Below are positions 26,025 to 36,608 of a DNA stretch of 64,000 bases, in pieces. Source of the DNA: Klebsiella sp. BIGb0407 (GTDB taxonomy: Bacteria; Pseudomonadota; Gammaproteobacteria; Enterobacterales; Enterobacteriaceae); contig NZ_JANUEQ010000012.1 in assembly GCF_024807845.1 (NCBI RefSeq), forward strand, positions 1 through 64,000. Direction: 5' to 3'. The translations under genes and the position numbers were made by a program. Each line of letters opens with the position of its first letter. Within the stretch, counting starts at the first letter, position 1. The notes below the pieces were generated by a model. That model was not told the origin of the DNA, did not search any database, and worked only from the letters and a program-made list of their open reading frames with translations.

Positions 26025-26702
26025 ATGAAAATTAATCATGTTTTGCTTGGTTTTTTTTTGGTTTTTTTCTTCTTACGTGTTAGTGCGAGTGATGATTATT
26101 ATAATGAAATTAAAAAAGATGCAGCAGCAGGTAACGCCCATTCCCAATTTAAATTAGGCAGAATGTACATGATTCTATCCGGTGATTATGATAAAGCCGC
26201 TATTTGGATAGGGAAATCAGCACGTCAAGGATATCCTGAAGCTCAGGCAGATATGGGTAGTTTATATTATTACGGACAAGGTGTTAAAAAAAATATTAAA
26301 AAAGCAGAAGAATGGTTCATCAAAGCATCTAACAATGGTAATCCGAGAGCACAAAATGATTTGGCAATGATATATAAAATCTCAGGTTCAAAATCAAACT
26401 CTTTTGATTGTGACAAAATACTGAGTCTTTTGAATAAATCAGCAGAAAAGGATTATGATCTAGCATATTTGAATATGGGGGATTTGTATTCAGAGGGGAA
26501 CTGTTTGAATCGCAACATGAGCAAGGCTGTGGATTGGTGGGAGAAAGCAGCGACTAAAGGAAATGCTCAAGCTGAATTCAATTTATATATTTCTTATAAT
26601 AATGGAGAGGGTGTGTACGAGAACCAGTATACAGCAGGTGTATATTTGAGGAAATCTTGTGATCATGGTTATACAAAAGCTTGTGATATCATTAATCATT
26701 AG
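26025..26702 (+). CDS. Exported Sel1-repeat protein
   Basis: 225 aa with a hydrophobic signal peptide (~1-21, ending 'VSASD'). At least four Sel1-like (SEL1/TPR-type) repeats follow, for example 'AHSQFKLGRMY', 'PEAQADMGSLYYYGQGVKKN', 'AYLNMGDLYSEGNC' and 'AQAEFNLYISYNNGEGVYEN'. It would be periplasmic and a protein-interaction scaffold. It occupies the place of traT, whose lipoprotein gives surface exclusion in F; nothing like TraT is present. Low GC and spacing link it with the preceding gene as one cassette. Confidence 0.85.
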   Translation: MKINHVLLGFFLVFFFLRVSASDDYYNEIKKDAAAGNAHSQFKLGRMYMILSGDYDKAAIWIGKSARQGYPEAQADMGSLYYYGQGVKKNIKKAEEWFIKASNNGNPRAQNDLAMIYKISGSKSNSFDCDKILSLLNKSAEKDYDLAYLNMGDLYSEGNCLNRNMSKAVDWWEKAATKGNAQAEFNLYISYNNGEGVYENQYTAGVYLRKSCDHGYTKACDIINH

Positions 26703-26967
26703 AACTTTTACTATGGTTCTATGTTTGGAAATCTAAGCGTAGAACTAATTAGCTATGATTGGTTTTTGATTGTCATTATCTTATTTAATAGTACATGTTG
26801 ATTCCGGTTTTTTACTGTTTTTTAATTTAAATGCACGTTTTGCTTTTAAATGATTGTCATTGTTATTTATAAAAACGGTGAGCAGGTGTGCAATTTATTT
26901 GTGCACCTGTGAGGCGTTGCCGTCTTCAGACGGAATTCTGTCACGCTTTTATTCAAGGTCAAACACG
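26703..26967. other. AT-rich gap before traD
   Basis: No gene is supported. An open frame reaches upstream of traD to 26854 but begins without a ribosome site. Composition changes from AT-rich to backbone GC at about 26900, marking the right edge of the replaced exclusion cassette. Confidence 0.5.
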
Positions 26968-29226
26968 ATGAGTTTTAACGCCAAAGATATGACGCAGGGT
27001 GGTCAGATCGCAAATATGCGTTTTCGTATGTTTGGACAGATTGCCAATATTATTTTTTATGTGCTTTTTATTTTATTCTGGGTCTTAAACGGCCTGATAT
27101 TAATGTACCGCCTCAGCTGGCAGACGTTCGTTAATGGCTTAGTCTATTGGTGGTGTACAACCCTGGCACCCATGCGGGACGTTATTCGCTCTCAGCCGGT
27201 CTACACCATCAAGTACTACGGTCAATCCCTGGAATACACGTCAGAACAGATCCTCTCCGACAAATATATTATCTGGTGTGGCGAGCAGCTGTGGACCGGG
27301 TTTCTTTTTGCCGCCATTGTCTCGCTTGTCGTCTGTATTGTGACGTTCTTTGTCGCGAGCTGGGTGCTGGGCCGTCAGGGAAAACAGCAGAGTGAGGATG
27401 AAAACACCGGAGGCCGACAGCTCTCCGAGAACCCGAAAGAGGTTGCCCGCCAGATGAGGCAGGACGGCATGGCCTCGGATATCAAAATTGGTGACCTGCC
27501 GATTTTGAAATACTCAGAAATTCAGAACTTCTGTCTGCATGGCACGGTCGGCTCCGGGAAGTCAGAGGTAATTCGTCGTCTGCTGAACTACGTGCGCACC
27601 CGGGGGGACATGGCCATTATCTATGACCGTTCCTGCGAGTTCGTCAAAAGCTACTACGATCCGGCGCTGGACAAAATTCTTAACCCGCTGGACTCGCGCT
27701 GTGCGGCCTGGGATTTGTGGAAGGAATGTCTGACGCTGCCCGATTTTGACAACGTGTCGAACACCCTCATCCCGATGGGGACCAAGGAAGACCCGTTCTG
27801 GCAGGGATCGGGCCGTACCATTTTTGCTGAAGGCGCGTATCTGATGCGCGACGATAAAGACCGCAGTTACCAGAAGCTGGTTGATACCATGCTCTCCATC
27901 AAAATCGACAAACTGCGTGCGTATCTGCAGAGCACGCCTGCAGCCAATCTGGTCGAGGAAAAAATCGAGAAAACAGCGATATCCATCCGTGCTGTACTGA
28001 CCAACTACGTCAAGGCCATCCGTTATCTGCAGGGCATTGAAAAGAACGGCGAGCCGTTCACCATTCGCGACTGGATGCGTGGGGTACGTGAAGACAAGCC
28101 GAATGGCTGGCTGTTTATCTCCTCCAATGCCGGTACGCACGCCTCCCTGAAGCCGGTTATCTCGATGTGGCTGAGTATTGCCATCCGGGGCTTGCTCGAC
28201 ATGGGGGAAAGCCGTGACCGCCGTGTGTGGATTTTTGCCGACGAACTCCCCACGCTGCACAAGTTGCCGGATTTGGTCGAGATTCTGCCGGAGGCCCGTA
28301 AGTTCGGGGGCTGTTATGTGTTCGGCATTCAGTCCTATGCCCAGATGGAAGATATCTACGGTGTGAAGCCAGCTGCCACGCTGTTCGACGTGATGAACAC
28401 CCGGGCTTTCTTCCGTTCACCGAGTAAGGAGATTGCCGAGTTTGCTACCGGGGAAATCGGTGAGAAACAAATTCTCAAAGCCAATGAGCAGTATTCCTAC
28501 GGGGCCGACCCGGTACGTGATGGTGTGTCGACCGGGAAAGAACAGAAGCGTGAAACGCTGGTCAGTTACTCCGATATTCAGATGCTGCCGGACTTGTCCT
28601 GCTATGTCACGTTGCCGGGCCCCTATCCGGCGGTGAAGATGGCGCTGAAATACCAGCCCCGGCCTAAAGTGGCGGAAGGCTTTATTCAGCGCAGTCTTAA
28701 TAAACGCGCAGATGCGAGGCTTGACGCCTTACTGGCCGCCAGGGAAGAAGAAGGGCGTCATGCTCAGGCGTTGTTTGCACCGGAGGCGTTGATGCCGGAG
28801 TCAGACCCGGCGCAAAACAGTCTCCGCCCTGAGACTGAACACCCCATGCCCGCCGCAGGAATACCACCGGCTCCGGAGGTGAAACCTGTACAGGCACCGG
28901 TTACTCCTGACGTTCAGGTCACAACAATACCCGCTGTTCGAACCCCAACGCCGATGACGACACCAACGCCAGTGTCTGTGTCAGGCGGGACGGCTGCGTC
29001 GTCAGGGGGAACAGAGGCAGAGATTGAACCGCAGGTGACAGAGGCTGATGCAGACGGCTTGCCGCCGGGGGTGAATGACACGGGCGAAATCGACGATATG
29101 CAGACCTATGAGGCCTATCTGGCAGAGTCGCATACGCAGCGCGATATGCAACGCCGTGAAGAGGTCAATATCAATCATTCCCGCCAGGATGAACGGGGTG
29201 ATGCCGAGGTCGGGGAGATATTCTGA
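26968..29226 (+). CDS. traD: TraD, coupling protein (VirD4-type ATPase)
   Basis: 752 aa from the ATG at 26968, which gives the exact F start '[15 protein letters not shown]'. Two membrane segments (~27-47 and ~105-128) precede the motor domain: Walker A 'GTVGSGKS' near 192-199, and Walker B-like '[11 protein letters not shown]' near 420. The tail from ~590 is a Pro/Thr-rich disordered linker ending in a charged segment that in F contacts TraM. It pumps the relaxase-DNA complex into the secretion channel. It overlaps traI by one base. Confidence 0.97.
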   Translation: MSFNAKDMTQGGQIANMRFRMFGQIANIIFYVLFILFWVLNGLILMYRLSWQTFVNGLVYWWCTTLAPMRDVIRSQPVYTIKYYGQSLEYTSEQILSDKYIIWCGEQLWTGFLFAAIVSLVVCIVTFFVASWVLGRQGKQQSEDENTGGRQLSENPKEVARQMRQDGMASDIKIGDLPILKYSEIQNFCLHGTVGSGKSEVIRRLLNYVRTRGDMAIIYDRSCEFVKSYYDPALDKILNPLDSRCAAWDLWKECLTLPDFDNVSNTLIPMGTKEDPFWQGSGRTIFAEGAYLMRDDKDRSYQKLVDTMLSIKIDKLRAYLQSTPAANLVEEKIEKTAISIRAVLTNYVKAIRYLQGIEKNGEPFTIRDWMRGVREDKPNGWLFISSNAGTHASLKPVISMWLSIAIRGLLDMGESRDRRVWIFADELPTLHKLPDLVEILPEARKFGGCYVFGIQSYAQMEDIYGVKPAATLFDVMNTRAFFRSPSKEIAEFATGEIGEKQILKANEQYSYGADPVRDGVSTGKEQKRETLVSYSDIQMLPDLSCYVTLPGPYPAVKMALKYQPRPKVAEGFIQRSLNKRADARLDALLAAREEEGRHAQALFAPEALMPESDPAQNSLRPETEHPMPAAGIPPAPEVKPVQAPVTPDVQVTTIPAVRTPTPMTTPTPVSVSGGTAASSGGTEAEIEPQVTEADADGLPPGVNDTGEIDDMQTYEAYLAESHTQRDMQRREEVNINHSRQDERGDAEVGEIF

Positions 29227-32200
29227 TGATGACGATAGGCTCCGCAAGGAGCGGTGATTATTACACCGATAAAGATAATTACTACGTGATAGGCAGCATG
29301 GATGAACGCTGGCAGGGAAAAGGCGCGGAGGCTCTGGGGCTGGACGGAAAGGTGGACAAAGACGTTTTCACTGACCTGATGAAAGGAAAACTGCCGGATG
29401 GCAGCGACCTGACCCGTATGGAAAACGGCGTCAATAAGCACCGGGCTGGATATGACCTGACGTTCTCTGCCCCGAAAAGTGTCTCCATACTGGCGATGCT
29501 GGGCGGGGATAAGCGTCTGATTGAGGCCCATAATCAGGCCGTCACCGAAACCGTCAGACAGGTGGAAACCCTCGCCGTGACCCGGGTCATGACGGAGGGA
29601 GTGAAAGAAACCGTTATGACCGGCAATCTGATTGTGGCGAAATTCAATCACGATACCAACCGCAATCAGGAGCCACTGATACATACGCATGCGGTTGTGC
29701 TCAATGCGACACAGAACGGGGATAAATGGCAGTCTCTCGGCACCGATACCGTGGGCAAAAACGGCTTCATTGAGAACGTGTACGCCAACCAGATTGCGTT
29801 TGGCAAAATGTACCGCGAAGCGCTGAAACCGCTGGTTGAAAAACTCGGATATGAAACCGAGGTGGTCGGAAAACACGGGATGTGGGAGATGAAAGGCGTC
29901 CCGGTCGAAGCGTTTTCCACTCGTACTCAGGAGGTCAGAGAAGCGGCAGGGCCTGATGCTTCTTTGAAATCCAGGGACATGGCCGCCCTCGATACCCGTA
30001 AATCCAAGGTAGTCATCGACCCGGCCGAGAAAATGGTGGAGTGGATGGGCTCGCTGAAGGAAACCGGATTTGATATCCGGGATTACCGTGAAGCTGCCGA
30101 TACCCGAGCCACAGAGACAGCCGCTATGCCTGCCCGTGCGGTGGCGGCAGGTACCGTCAATATCGACGATGTGGTGATGAAGTCCGTGGCTGGACTCAGC
30201 GACAGCAAAATGCAGTTCACGTATGCGGACGTGCTGGCCCGGACGGTCAGTCAGCTGGAGGCGAAGCCGGGGGTGTTTGACCTTGCGCGAGCCGGTATCG
30301 ATACGGCCATCGAGCGGGAGCAGCTTATCCCGCTCGACCGGGAAAAGGGGCTGTTCACCTCGGCTATCCACGTTCTCGATGAGCTCTCGGTGAAAGCCCT
30401 GAGTCAGGAAATTCAGCGCCAGAACAGTGTATCCGTCCGGCCTGATGCCTCCGTTGTGCGGCAGGCGCCCTTCAGTGATGCGGTCAGCGTGCTGGCGCAG
30501 GACAAGCCGATGATGGGGATTGTCTCCGGCCAGGGCGGGGCGGCAGGCCAGCGTGACCGGGTGGCCGAGCTGACCCTGATGGCGCGGGAGCAGGGACGGG
30601 ATGTGATGATTGTCGCCCCCGATAATCGCTCCCGTGATTTTCTTGCCGGTGACAGCCGCCTGTCCGGTGAAACCGTGACCGGGAAAAAAGCCCTTCATGA
30701 CGGCACCGCCTTTATTCCCGGCGGCACTCTTATCGTCGACCAGGCGGAGAAACTCAGCCTGAAGGAAACCATTTCTCTGCTGGATGGCGCCATGCGAAAT
30801 AACGTGCAGGTGCTGCTCTCGGACAGCGGAAAGCGCAGCGGCACCGGGAGTGCGCTGACAGTGCTGAAGGACAGCGGGGTGAACACCTATCACTGGCAGG
30901 GCGGGCAGCAGACCACGGTAGATATTATCAGCGATCCGGACAAGGATGCGCGGTATCGCCGCCTGGCACAGGAATTTGCCGTCAGCGTGCGGGACGGGCA
31001 GGACAGCGTGGCGCAAGTTGCCGGAACGCGTGAACAGCCCGTCCTGAGCGGGATGATACGTGAGTCACTTAAACAGGAGGGGGTGCTGGGCACGCAGGAC
31101 ATGACGGTCGCCACCCTGACCCCGGTCTGGCTGGACAGTAAAAGCCGCGGCGTCCGGGACTCGTACAAGGAAGGGATGGTAATGGAGAGATGGGACCCGG
31201 AGACAAAACAGCATGACCGCTATGTGATTGACCGGGTCACGGCGATGAGCAACACGTTAACCCTGAAAGACAGAGAAGGGAGCAGCCTGCAGCTGAAAAT
31301 CCGGGCAGTGGACAGCCAGTGGTCCCTGTATCGTCCCGGCTCTCTGCCTGTGGCAGAGGGGGAACGTCTGTCTGTCATGGGAAAAATTCCCGACACGCGT
31401 CTGAAAGGCGGGGAAGGCGTGACGGTTCTGAAGGCGGAGGACGGTTTGCTGACGGTTCAGCGTCCCGGGCAGAAGGCTGTGCAGACCCTGACGGTGGGCG
31501 ACAATGTGTTCGACGGCATTAAAATCGGGCATGGCTGGGTGGAGAGTCCCGGCCGGTCGGTGAGCGAGACGGCGACGGTGTATGCCTCCATGACACAGCG
31601 CGAAATGGATAACGCCACCCTGAACCAGCTGGCACAGAGCGGAAGCCATATCCGGCTGTACTCCGCACAGGACACAGCCCGGACCACGGAGAAACTGGAC
31701 AGGCACAGCGCGTTCAGCGTGGTGTCCGGGCAGCTGAAGGCGCGCTCCGGGGAAACTGACCTCGATGCGGCCATCGCCCGGCAAAAAGCCGGGCTGCATA
31801 CTCCGGCAGAGCAGGCCATTCATCTGTCCATTCCCCTGCTGGAAGGCAACAGTCTGACCTTCACCCGTCCCCAACTGGTGGCCACGGCGCAGGAAATCGG
31901 TGACGGAAAAATCCCGATGGCGGATATCGCCCGGACCCTCCAGGCACAAATCAACGCCGGACAGCTGCTGAATGTCGCGGTCGCTGAGGGACACGGTAAT
32001 GACCTGCTGATTTCCCGCCAGTCCTGGGATGCGGAGAAAAGTATCCTGACGCGGGTGCTGGAAGGAAAAGATGCCGTGAACCCGCTGATGGCGCGTGTTC
32101 CCGGCAGCCTGATGGAAGACCTGACCTCCGGCCAGCGTGCGGCAACCCGGATGATACTGCAGACCCCCGACCGCTTCACCCTGGTGCAGGGGTATGCCGG

Positions 32201-34475
32201 GGTGGGGAAAACCACCCAGTTCCGGGCGGTGATGGGGGCCGTCAGCCTGATACCGGAGGCGTCCCGTCCGAAGGTCATCGGTCTCGGGCCGACGCACCGT
32301 GCTGTGGGGGAAATGCAGGAGGCAGGGGTGGATGCACGAACCACTGCCTCATTTTTGCATGACACGCAGCTGCTGCAGCGTAACGGTCAGACGCCGGATT
32401 TCAGCAACACGCTGTTTCTGCTGGATGAGAGTTCGATGGTGGGGCTGACGGATACCGCAAAGGCGGTCTCCCTGATAGCGGCCGGTGGCGGGCGGGCGGT
32501 GTTCAGCGGGGATACTGACCAGCTGCAGGCCATTGCCCCGGGTCAGCCGTTCAGGCTGATGCAGCAGCGCAGCGCGGCAGATATGGCCATCATGAAGGAA
32601 ATCGTGCGTCAGACACCGGGATTGCGACCGGCTGTCTACAGCCTGATTGACCGGGACGTGAAAAGTGCCCTGGCAACCATTGAGACCGTCACGCCGGAAC
32701 AGGTGCCGCGTCAACCGGGGGCATGGGTGCCTGACAACTCTGTTGTGGAGTTCACGCCACAAAAAGAGAAAGAAATAGAGAAGGCGATAACGGAGGCGAT
32801 GAACAGCGGGCAGTATGTGCCGGATGGTCAGCCGTCCACGCTGTACGGGTCACTGGTGAAGGATTACACCGGGCGAACCCCGGCCGCGCAGGCCCAGACG
32901 CTCATCATCACACACCTGAATGATGACCGCCGGGCGCTGAACGGCCTGATCCATGATGCGCGCCGGGAAAACGGCGAGGTCGGAAAAGAAGAGGTATCTC
33001 TGCCTGTCCTGGTGACGGCGAATATTCGTGACGGTGAACTGCGCAAACTGTCGACCTGGGCGGAACACCAGGGCGCGGTGGCTCTGGTGGACAACACCTA
33101 CCACCGTATTGACAGCGTGGACAAGGAGAGCCAGCTCATCACGCTGCAGGACGGGGAAGGAAAAATGCGGTTTATCTCGCCCCGGGAGGCGTCGGCAGAG
33201 GGCGTCACCCTCTACCGACAGGACAGCATCACTGTCTCTGCGGGGGACCGCATGCGTTTCAGCAAGAGTGATCCGGAGCGCGGCTATGTGGCCAACAGTG
33301 TCTGGACGGTGAGTGCTGTCAGGGGTGACAGTGTCACCCTGTCGGACGGGAAAACGTCCCGGACGGTGAATCCGAAAGCACAGGAGGCGCAAAGGCATAT
33401 CGACCTGGCCTACGCCATTACCGCCCACGGGGCACAGGGTGCCAGTGAAACCTATGCGATAGCGCTCGAAGGGGTCGCCGGAGGACGGGAACGGATGGCC
33501 AGTTTTGAATCGGCCTATGTGGGTCTGTCGCGCATGAAACAGCATGTCCAGGTATACACCGACAGCCGGGAAGGCTGGCTCAAGGCTATCCAGTCCTCCC
33601 CGTCGAAGGCGTCGGCGCACGATATCCTTGAACCTCTAAACGATCGTGCGTTAAAAAACGCCACGCAGCTGTACAGCCGGGCACGGGGGCTGGACGAGAC
33701 GGCTGCGGGCAGGGCCGCCCTGCGGCAGTCCGGTATGGCAGGCGGCGTGTCATCGGGAAAATTCATTGCGCCAGGAAAAAAATATCCGCTGCCACATGTC
33801 GCCCTGCCTGCCTTTGATAAGAATGGCAGGAAGGCCGGGATTTGGCTCAGCCCGCTGACCGACCATGACGGTCGCATGACTTCGCTCAGCGGTGAGGGGC
33901 GCATCATGGGGAACGAGGCGGCACAATTTGTGGCGCTGCAGAACAGCCGCAACGGCGAGAGCCTGCTGGCTGGCGATATGACGGAAGGTGTCCGGATGGC
34001 GAGGAACAATCCGGATACGGGGGTGGTGGTCAGCCTGACCGGGGATGAACGTCCGTGGAATCCGGGTGCCATCACCGGGGGGCGCATCTGGGCAGATCCG
34101 ACATCAGTTACCCCGCCTGTTCAATTGGTCAATAATATACCGCTCCCGGCAGAAGTGCTGGCGCAGCAAACCGCAGAGGCTGTACAGAAGCGTGAAATAG
34201 AGAAACAGGCCGAACAGACTGCCCGGGAAATAACCGGAGAAACCCGGACGTCTGAAGATCGGGTGAAGGCCGTTGTCGGGGACGTTATTCAGGGGCTTGA
34301 ACGTGATAGTCCGGGCTCCGAGAAAATGGCGGTGCCCGACGACCCGCAGAGTCGACGGCAGGAGACTGCGGTACAACAGGTGGCTTCTGAGAATCTTCAG
34401 CAGGATCGCTTGCAGCAAATGGAGCGGGAGATGGTGCGCGATATACAGCGAGAGAAAACACTGAGCGGCGACTGA
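29226..34475 (+). CDS. traI: TraI, relaxase and helicase I
   Basis: 1749 aa, F TraI-sized. The N-terminal relaxase has the catalytic tyrosine pairs 'DYYTDKDNYY' (Tyr12, 13, 19, 20; four residues earlier than in F) and the HUH metal site in 'QEPLIHTHAVV' near residue 150. A degenerate helicase-like domain follows ('GQGGAAGQRDR' ~435). The active RecD-like helicase has Walker A 'GYAGVGKTT' at ~988-996 and 'LLDESSM' ~1065. The C-terminal ~250 residues bind the pilus/coupling machinery. It nicks nic at 4357/4358 and unwinds the transferred strand. Confidence 0.98.
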   Translation: MMTIGSARSGDYYTDKDNYYVIGSMDERWQGKGAEALGLDGKVDKDVFTDLMKGKLPDGSDLTRMENGVNKHRAGYDLTFSAPKSVSILAMLGGDKRLIEAHNQAVTETVRQVETLAVTRVMTEGVKETVMTGNLIVAKFNHDTNRNQEPLIHTHAVVLNATQNGDKWQSLGTDTVGKNGFIENVYANQIAFGKMYREALKPLVEKLGYETEVVGKHGMWEMKGVPVEAFSTRTQEVREAAGPDASLKSRDMAALDTRKSKVVIDPAEKMVEWMGSLKETGFDIRDYREAADTRATETAAMPARAVAAGTVNIDDVVMKSVAGLSDSKMQFTYADVLARTVSQLEAKPGVFDLARAGIDTAIEREQLIPLDREKGLFTSAIHVLDELSVKALSQEIQRQNSVSVRPDASVVRQAPFSDAVSVLAQDKPMMGIVSGQGGAAGQRDRVAELTLMAREQGRDVMIVAPDNRSRDFLAGDSRLSGETVTGKKALHDGTAFIPGGTLIVDQAEKLSLKETISLLDGAMRNNVQVLLSDSGKRSGTGSALTVLKDSGVNTYHWQGGQQTTVDIISDPDKDARYRRLAQEFAVSVRDGQDSVAQVAGTREQPVLSGMIRESLKQEGVLGTQDMTVATLTPVWLDSKSRGVRDSYKEGMVMERWDPETKQHDRYVIDRVTAMSNTLTLKDREGSSLQLKIRAVDSQWSLYRPGSLPVAEGERLSVMGKIPDTRLKGGEGVTVLKAEDGLLTVQRPGQKAVQTLTVGDNVFDGIKIGHGWVESPGRSVSETATVYASMTQREMDNATLNQLAQSGSHIRLYSAQDTARTTEKLDRHSAFSVVSGQLKARSGETDLDAAIARQKAGLHTPAEQAIHLSIPLLEGNSLTFTRPQLVATAQEIGDGKIPMADIARTLQAQINAGQLLNVAVAEGHGNDLLISRQSWDAEKSILTRVLEGKDAVNPLMARVPGSLMEDLTSGQRAATRMILQTPDRFTLVQGYAGVGKTTQFRAVMGAVSLIPEASRPKVIGLGPTHRAVGEMQEAGVDARTTASFLHDTQLLQRNGQTPDFSNTLFLLDESSMVGLTDTAKAVSLIAAGGGRAVFSGDTDQLQAIAPGQPFRLMQQRSAADMAIMKEIVRQTPGLRPAVYSLIDRDVKSALATIETVTPEQVPRQPGAWVPDNSVVEFTPQKEKEIEKAITEAMNSGQYVPDGQPSTLYGSLVKDYTGRTPAAQAQTLIITHLNDDRRALNGLIHDARRENGEVGKEEVSLPVLVTANIRDGELRKLSTWAEHQGAVALVDNTYHRIDSVDKESQLITLQDGEGKMRFISPREASAEGVTLYRQDSITVSAGDRMRFSKSDPERGYVANSVWTVSAVRGDSVTLSDGKTSRTVNPKAQEAQRHIDLAYAITAHGAQGASETYAIALEGVAGGRERMASFESAYVGLSRMKQHVQVYTDSREGWLKAIQSSPSKASAHDILEPLNDRALKNATQLYSRARGLDETAAGRAALRQSGMAGGVSSGKFIAPGKKYPLPHVALPAFDKNGRKAGIWLSPLTDHDGRMTSLSGEGRIMGNEAAQFVALQNSRNGESLLAGDMTEGVRMARNNPDTGVVVSLTGDERPWNPGAITGGRIWADPTSVTPPVQLVNNIPLPAEVLAQQTAEAVQKREIEKQAEQTAREITGETRTSEDRVKAVVGDVIQGLERDSPGSEKMAVPDDPQSRRQETAVQQVASENLQQDRLQQMEREMVRDIQREKTLSGD

Positions 34476-34494
34476 CGCGCCTGTGGCTTGTCTG

Positions 34495-34536
34495 CCCCGG
34501 CTGTCCCCCTGATTTAAATCGGGAGGACAGCCGGGG
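34495..34536. repeat. Strong hairpin between traI and traX
   Basis: Perfect 12-bp arms CCCCGGCTGTCC / GGACAGCCGGGG around an 18-base loop. No T run follows, so it is more likely an mRNA stabilising or processing element than a terminator. Confidence 0.6.
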
Positions 34537-34557
34537 CCTGATCAAAAGGAAACAACG

Positions 34558-35283
34558 ATGATAACTGTTCCGCTTCACCTCAGCCATGCCAACCGCTGGC
34601 TTCAGGCACTGCTGACCTGGACTCCCGGTCAGACGGATATGATAAAAACGGTGGCACTGCTGCTGATGGTGGCTGACCATACCGGGCTGATGCTGGCCGG
34701 AAACAATGAGATCCTGCGCCTGCTGGGTCGGGGGTGTTTTCCGCTGTTTGGCCTGGTCTGGGGTATGAACCTGGCCCGGCATGCAGAGATCAGGCAGTCA
34801 CAGCTCAACAGCCTGTGGTGCTGGGCGGGGGTGGCGCAGGTCTCCTTTATGCTTATTGGTTACCCGTGGTACGAGGGCAATATACTGTTTGCCTTTGCGG
34901 TGACGGGGCAGGCGCTGCGGGCGTTCAGTCGCGGGACGCCGCTCCATTGTCTGGCCGGTATTGTCCTGCTGGCTGCCTGGATACCCCTGTCGTCTGCAAG
35001 CTACGGTGTCGCCGGTGTGGGCATGCTGATTGCCAGTTGGGCCGTGTGTCGGGCGAAGACCCCGACGGAACGGTGCGGATATGCGGCAGGGTGGGCGGCG
35101 ATGGTGCTGCTGATGAATCTGAATGCCGTGAGTGAGTCGGTTGCGGGTCTGGCCATTGCCTTACTGGCTCTTCTGGTCTGCTCCTCGAGCGGGCAGCATC
35201 TGCGGCGTTTCTGGCCGGGACACTTCTTTGTGGTGTTCTATGCTGCCCATCTGGCCGTACTGGGCATTGTCGCGTCAATGTAA
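34558..35283 (+). CDS. traX: TraX, pilin N-acetyltransferase
   Basis: 241 aa, an integral inner-membrane protein with eight or so hydrophobic segments and the TraX family block 'DMIKTVALLLMVADHTGLML', followed by 'RLLGRGCFPLFGLVWGMNLARH'. In F it acetylates the N-terminus of TraA pilin. AAAGGAAACAACG precedes the ATG. It is the second-to-last gene of the transfer operon. Confidence 0.95.
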   Translation: MITVPLHLSHANRWLQALLTWTPGQTDMIKTVALLLMVADHTGLMLAGNNEILRLLGRGCFPLFGLVWGMNLARHAEIRQSQLNSLWCWAGVAQVSFMLIGYPWYEGNILFAFAVTGQALRAFSRGTPLHCLAGIVLLAAWIPLSSASYGVAGVGMLIASWAVCRAKTPTERCGYAAGWAAMVLLMNLNAVSESVAGLAIALLALLVCSSSGQHLRRFWPGHFFVVFYAAHLAVLGIVASM

Positions 35284-35339
35284 GTCAGCACAGTAAAAGG
35301 TATAATCCCCTTCTGTCCGAAGATAAACGCAGGAATGTT

Positions 35340-35969
35340 ATGTCAGAAGATAATCGTCCCGTCCTGACGCTGAAACGCAAAACGCCCGCTGCCGCCAGCG
35401 CCCCGGAGCCGGAGAATGTCAGTCAGCCGGTGATGTCCCGGCGAAAAAAAGTGGTGACCGTGGTGGAGCCTCCGGCCTGGAAGGTGAAGAAGGCAAAGCT
35501 GGAGCAGGCAAAGCGTGAGGAGGATGCGAAAGCGGCTGCAGACAAGGCTGCCCGTCGTTTGTCTTCACGCCGCGTGAAAGCCGTCAAGCCGCCCCCGCCA
35601 CCGCGATATCTGAAACTTATCTCGCCTGAGCTGGCCATCCGGACACTGAGGGCGTTCTGGCCACAGCTGTTTGAAGGGGACAGACCTCATCTGCTGGCGC
35701 TGGGTACCCGGGACGATCTGTTTGCCGATATCGAACGACAGGCTTTTCCGCTCTCGCACAAGCAGGTCATAAAATGCCTGAAGAGTCTGACCCGGTCAGA
35801 GTGTTATCTGTCGCAGATGCAGGCCGGCGCCTCGCGGTATGACCTGAACGGCAACGTGGTGGCGACGGTCACGCAAGAAGAAGAACGCTACGCCAAAGAG
35901 CGAATAGTGCAGGAGCGTCTGCGGGCTGAACGTATACAGCGGCACCTTAAGGACAACACATCGCTTTAA
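35340..35969 (+). CDS. finO: FinO, RNA chaperone of fertility inhibition
   Basis: 209 aa, slightly longer than F-family FinO (186 aa). A basic, flexible N-terminal region (Lys/Arg/Pro-rich, 1-75) is followed by the ProQ/FinO domain with 'LAIRTLRAFWPQLFEGDRPHLLALGTRDDLF' and 'LKSLTRSECYLSQMQAGASRYDLNG'. It protects FinP and promotes its pairing with traJ mRNA. No insertion is seen, so fertility inhibition should be intact, unlike in F itself. Confidence 0.95.
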   Translation: MSEDNRPVLTLKRKTPAAASAPEPENVSQPVMSRRKKVVTVVEPPAWKVKKAKLEQAKREEDAKAAADKAARRLSSRRVKAVKPPPPPRYLKLISPELAIRTLRAFWPQLFEGDRPHLLALGTRDDLFADIERQAFPLSHKQVIKCLKSLTRSECYLSQMQAGASRYDLNGNVVATVTQEEERYAKERIVQERLRAERIQRHLKDNTSL

Positions 35970-35979
35970 ACCGTCATTT

Positions 35980-36005
35980 TCGGGGGACGAAAGTCCCCGT
36001 CCTGA
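35980..36005 (+). terminator. Possible terminator after finO
   Basis: A GGGGAC/GTCCCC-type hairpin with a GAAA loop just past the finO stop. The T run is poor, so it is only a moderate candidate for the end of the transfer operon. Confidence 0.4.
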
Positions 36006-36172
36006 CCGGGTTATTCATCCTTTTCTCGTAAATGTCCCAACGATACACCTGAGTTATTTGTTCACTGAAGCGTGTCCGTGGCTAATATTGTTCTTCCCGA
36101 AGAAGGGTGTTGTGCTGCGGGTATTTATGAAAGCGGGTGTAATTAAATACGATTAGATAAGGAAAATGAAAG

Positions 36173-36439
36173 ATGAGAGAACGTGATATAAGCGATGAAA
36201 CCTCATTACATGGGAATACGCAGGAAATAAGGGATATTGACCGCATCATCCGGCTGCTGATGAGCCTCGGTACGCTGCACTCCAGGGATGACGTTATACG
36301 TTATCTTAAACGGTATGACGGATTTGATATTATCGGCGTAACGGATAGCGGAATGACGATTTGTGCATCGGATAAGAAAGATGACCGGATAACGCTGACG
36401 GGATATTTTTATTCCTCGTCTTTCACATTGTCCGGGTGA
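36173..36439 (+). CDS. Small protein of unknown function (88 aa)
   Basis: The product is not recognised. The start ATG has AAGGAAAATGAAAG upstream. It is soluble: an N-terminal helical part ('EIRDIDRIIRLLMSLGTLHSRDDVIRYLKRYDGF') and a C-terminal beta-rich part. It lies alone between finO and the DUF2726-like gene in a region that in IncFII plasmids often holds variable small genes. Confidence 0.55.
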   Translation: MRERDISDETSLHGNTQEIRDIDRIIRLLMSLGTLHSRDDVIRYLKRYDGFDIIGVTDSGMTICASDKKDDRITLTGYFYSSSFTLSG

Positions 36440-36608
36440 TGATTAAAACAATATTTAAATCGCCTGTTCCTGGCACGGTATTTATTGTACCTCAGCGGGA
36501 TACGTAATTGATTCAATACAGACTGCACACCTTGCCGCAATATTACCCAGATGTAATTTCCCGGTGGTCATGCGGAGTATTCATTCTCTCTTTCAAAAGG
36601 ACGACTCT

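Noticed and set aside
29175..31016. Long minus-strand open frame (613 codons) opposite traI
   Set aside because: Shadow of the GC-rich traI frame; no ribosome site or domain, while the plus strand encodes an unmistakable TraI.
31257..32297. Minus-strand 346-codon frame opposite traI
   Set aside because: Same cause; His/Arg/Gly-rich composition typical of antisense frames.
32850..33620. Minus-strand 256-codon frame opposite traI
   Set aside because: Antisense shadow of the C-terminal helicase coding region.
4680..35969. traT, traP, trbD, trbG, traR and trbF
   Set aside because: Looked for in their usual places; no frame with matching features was found.
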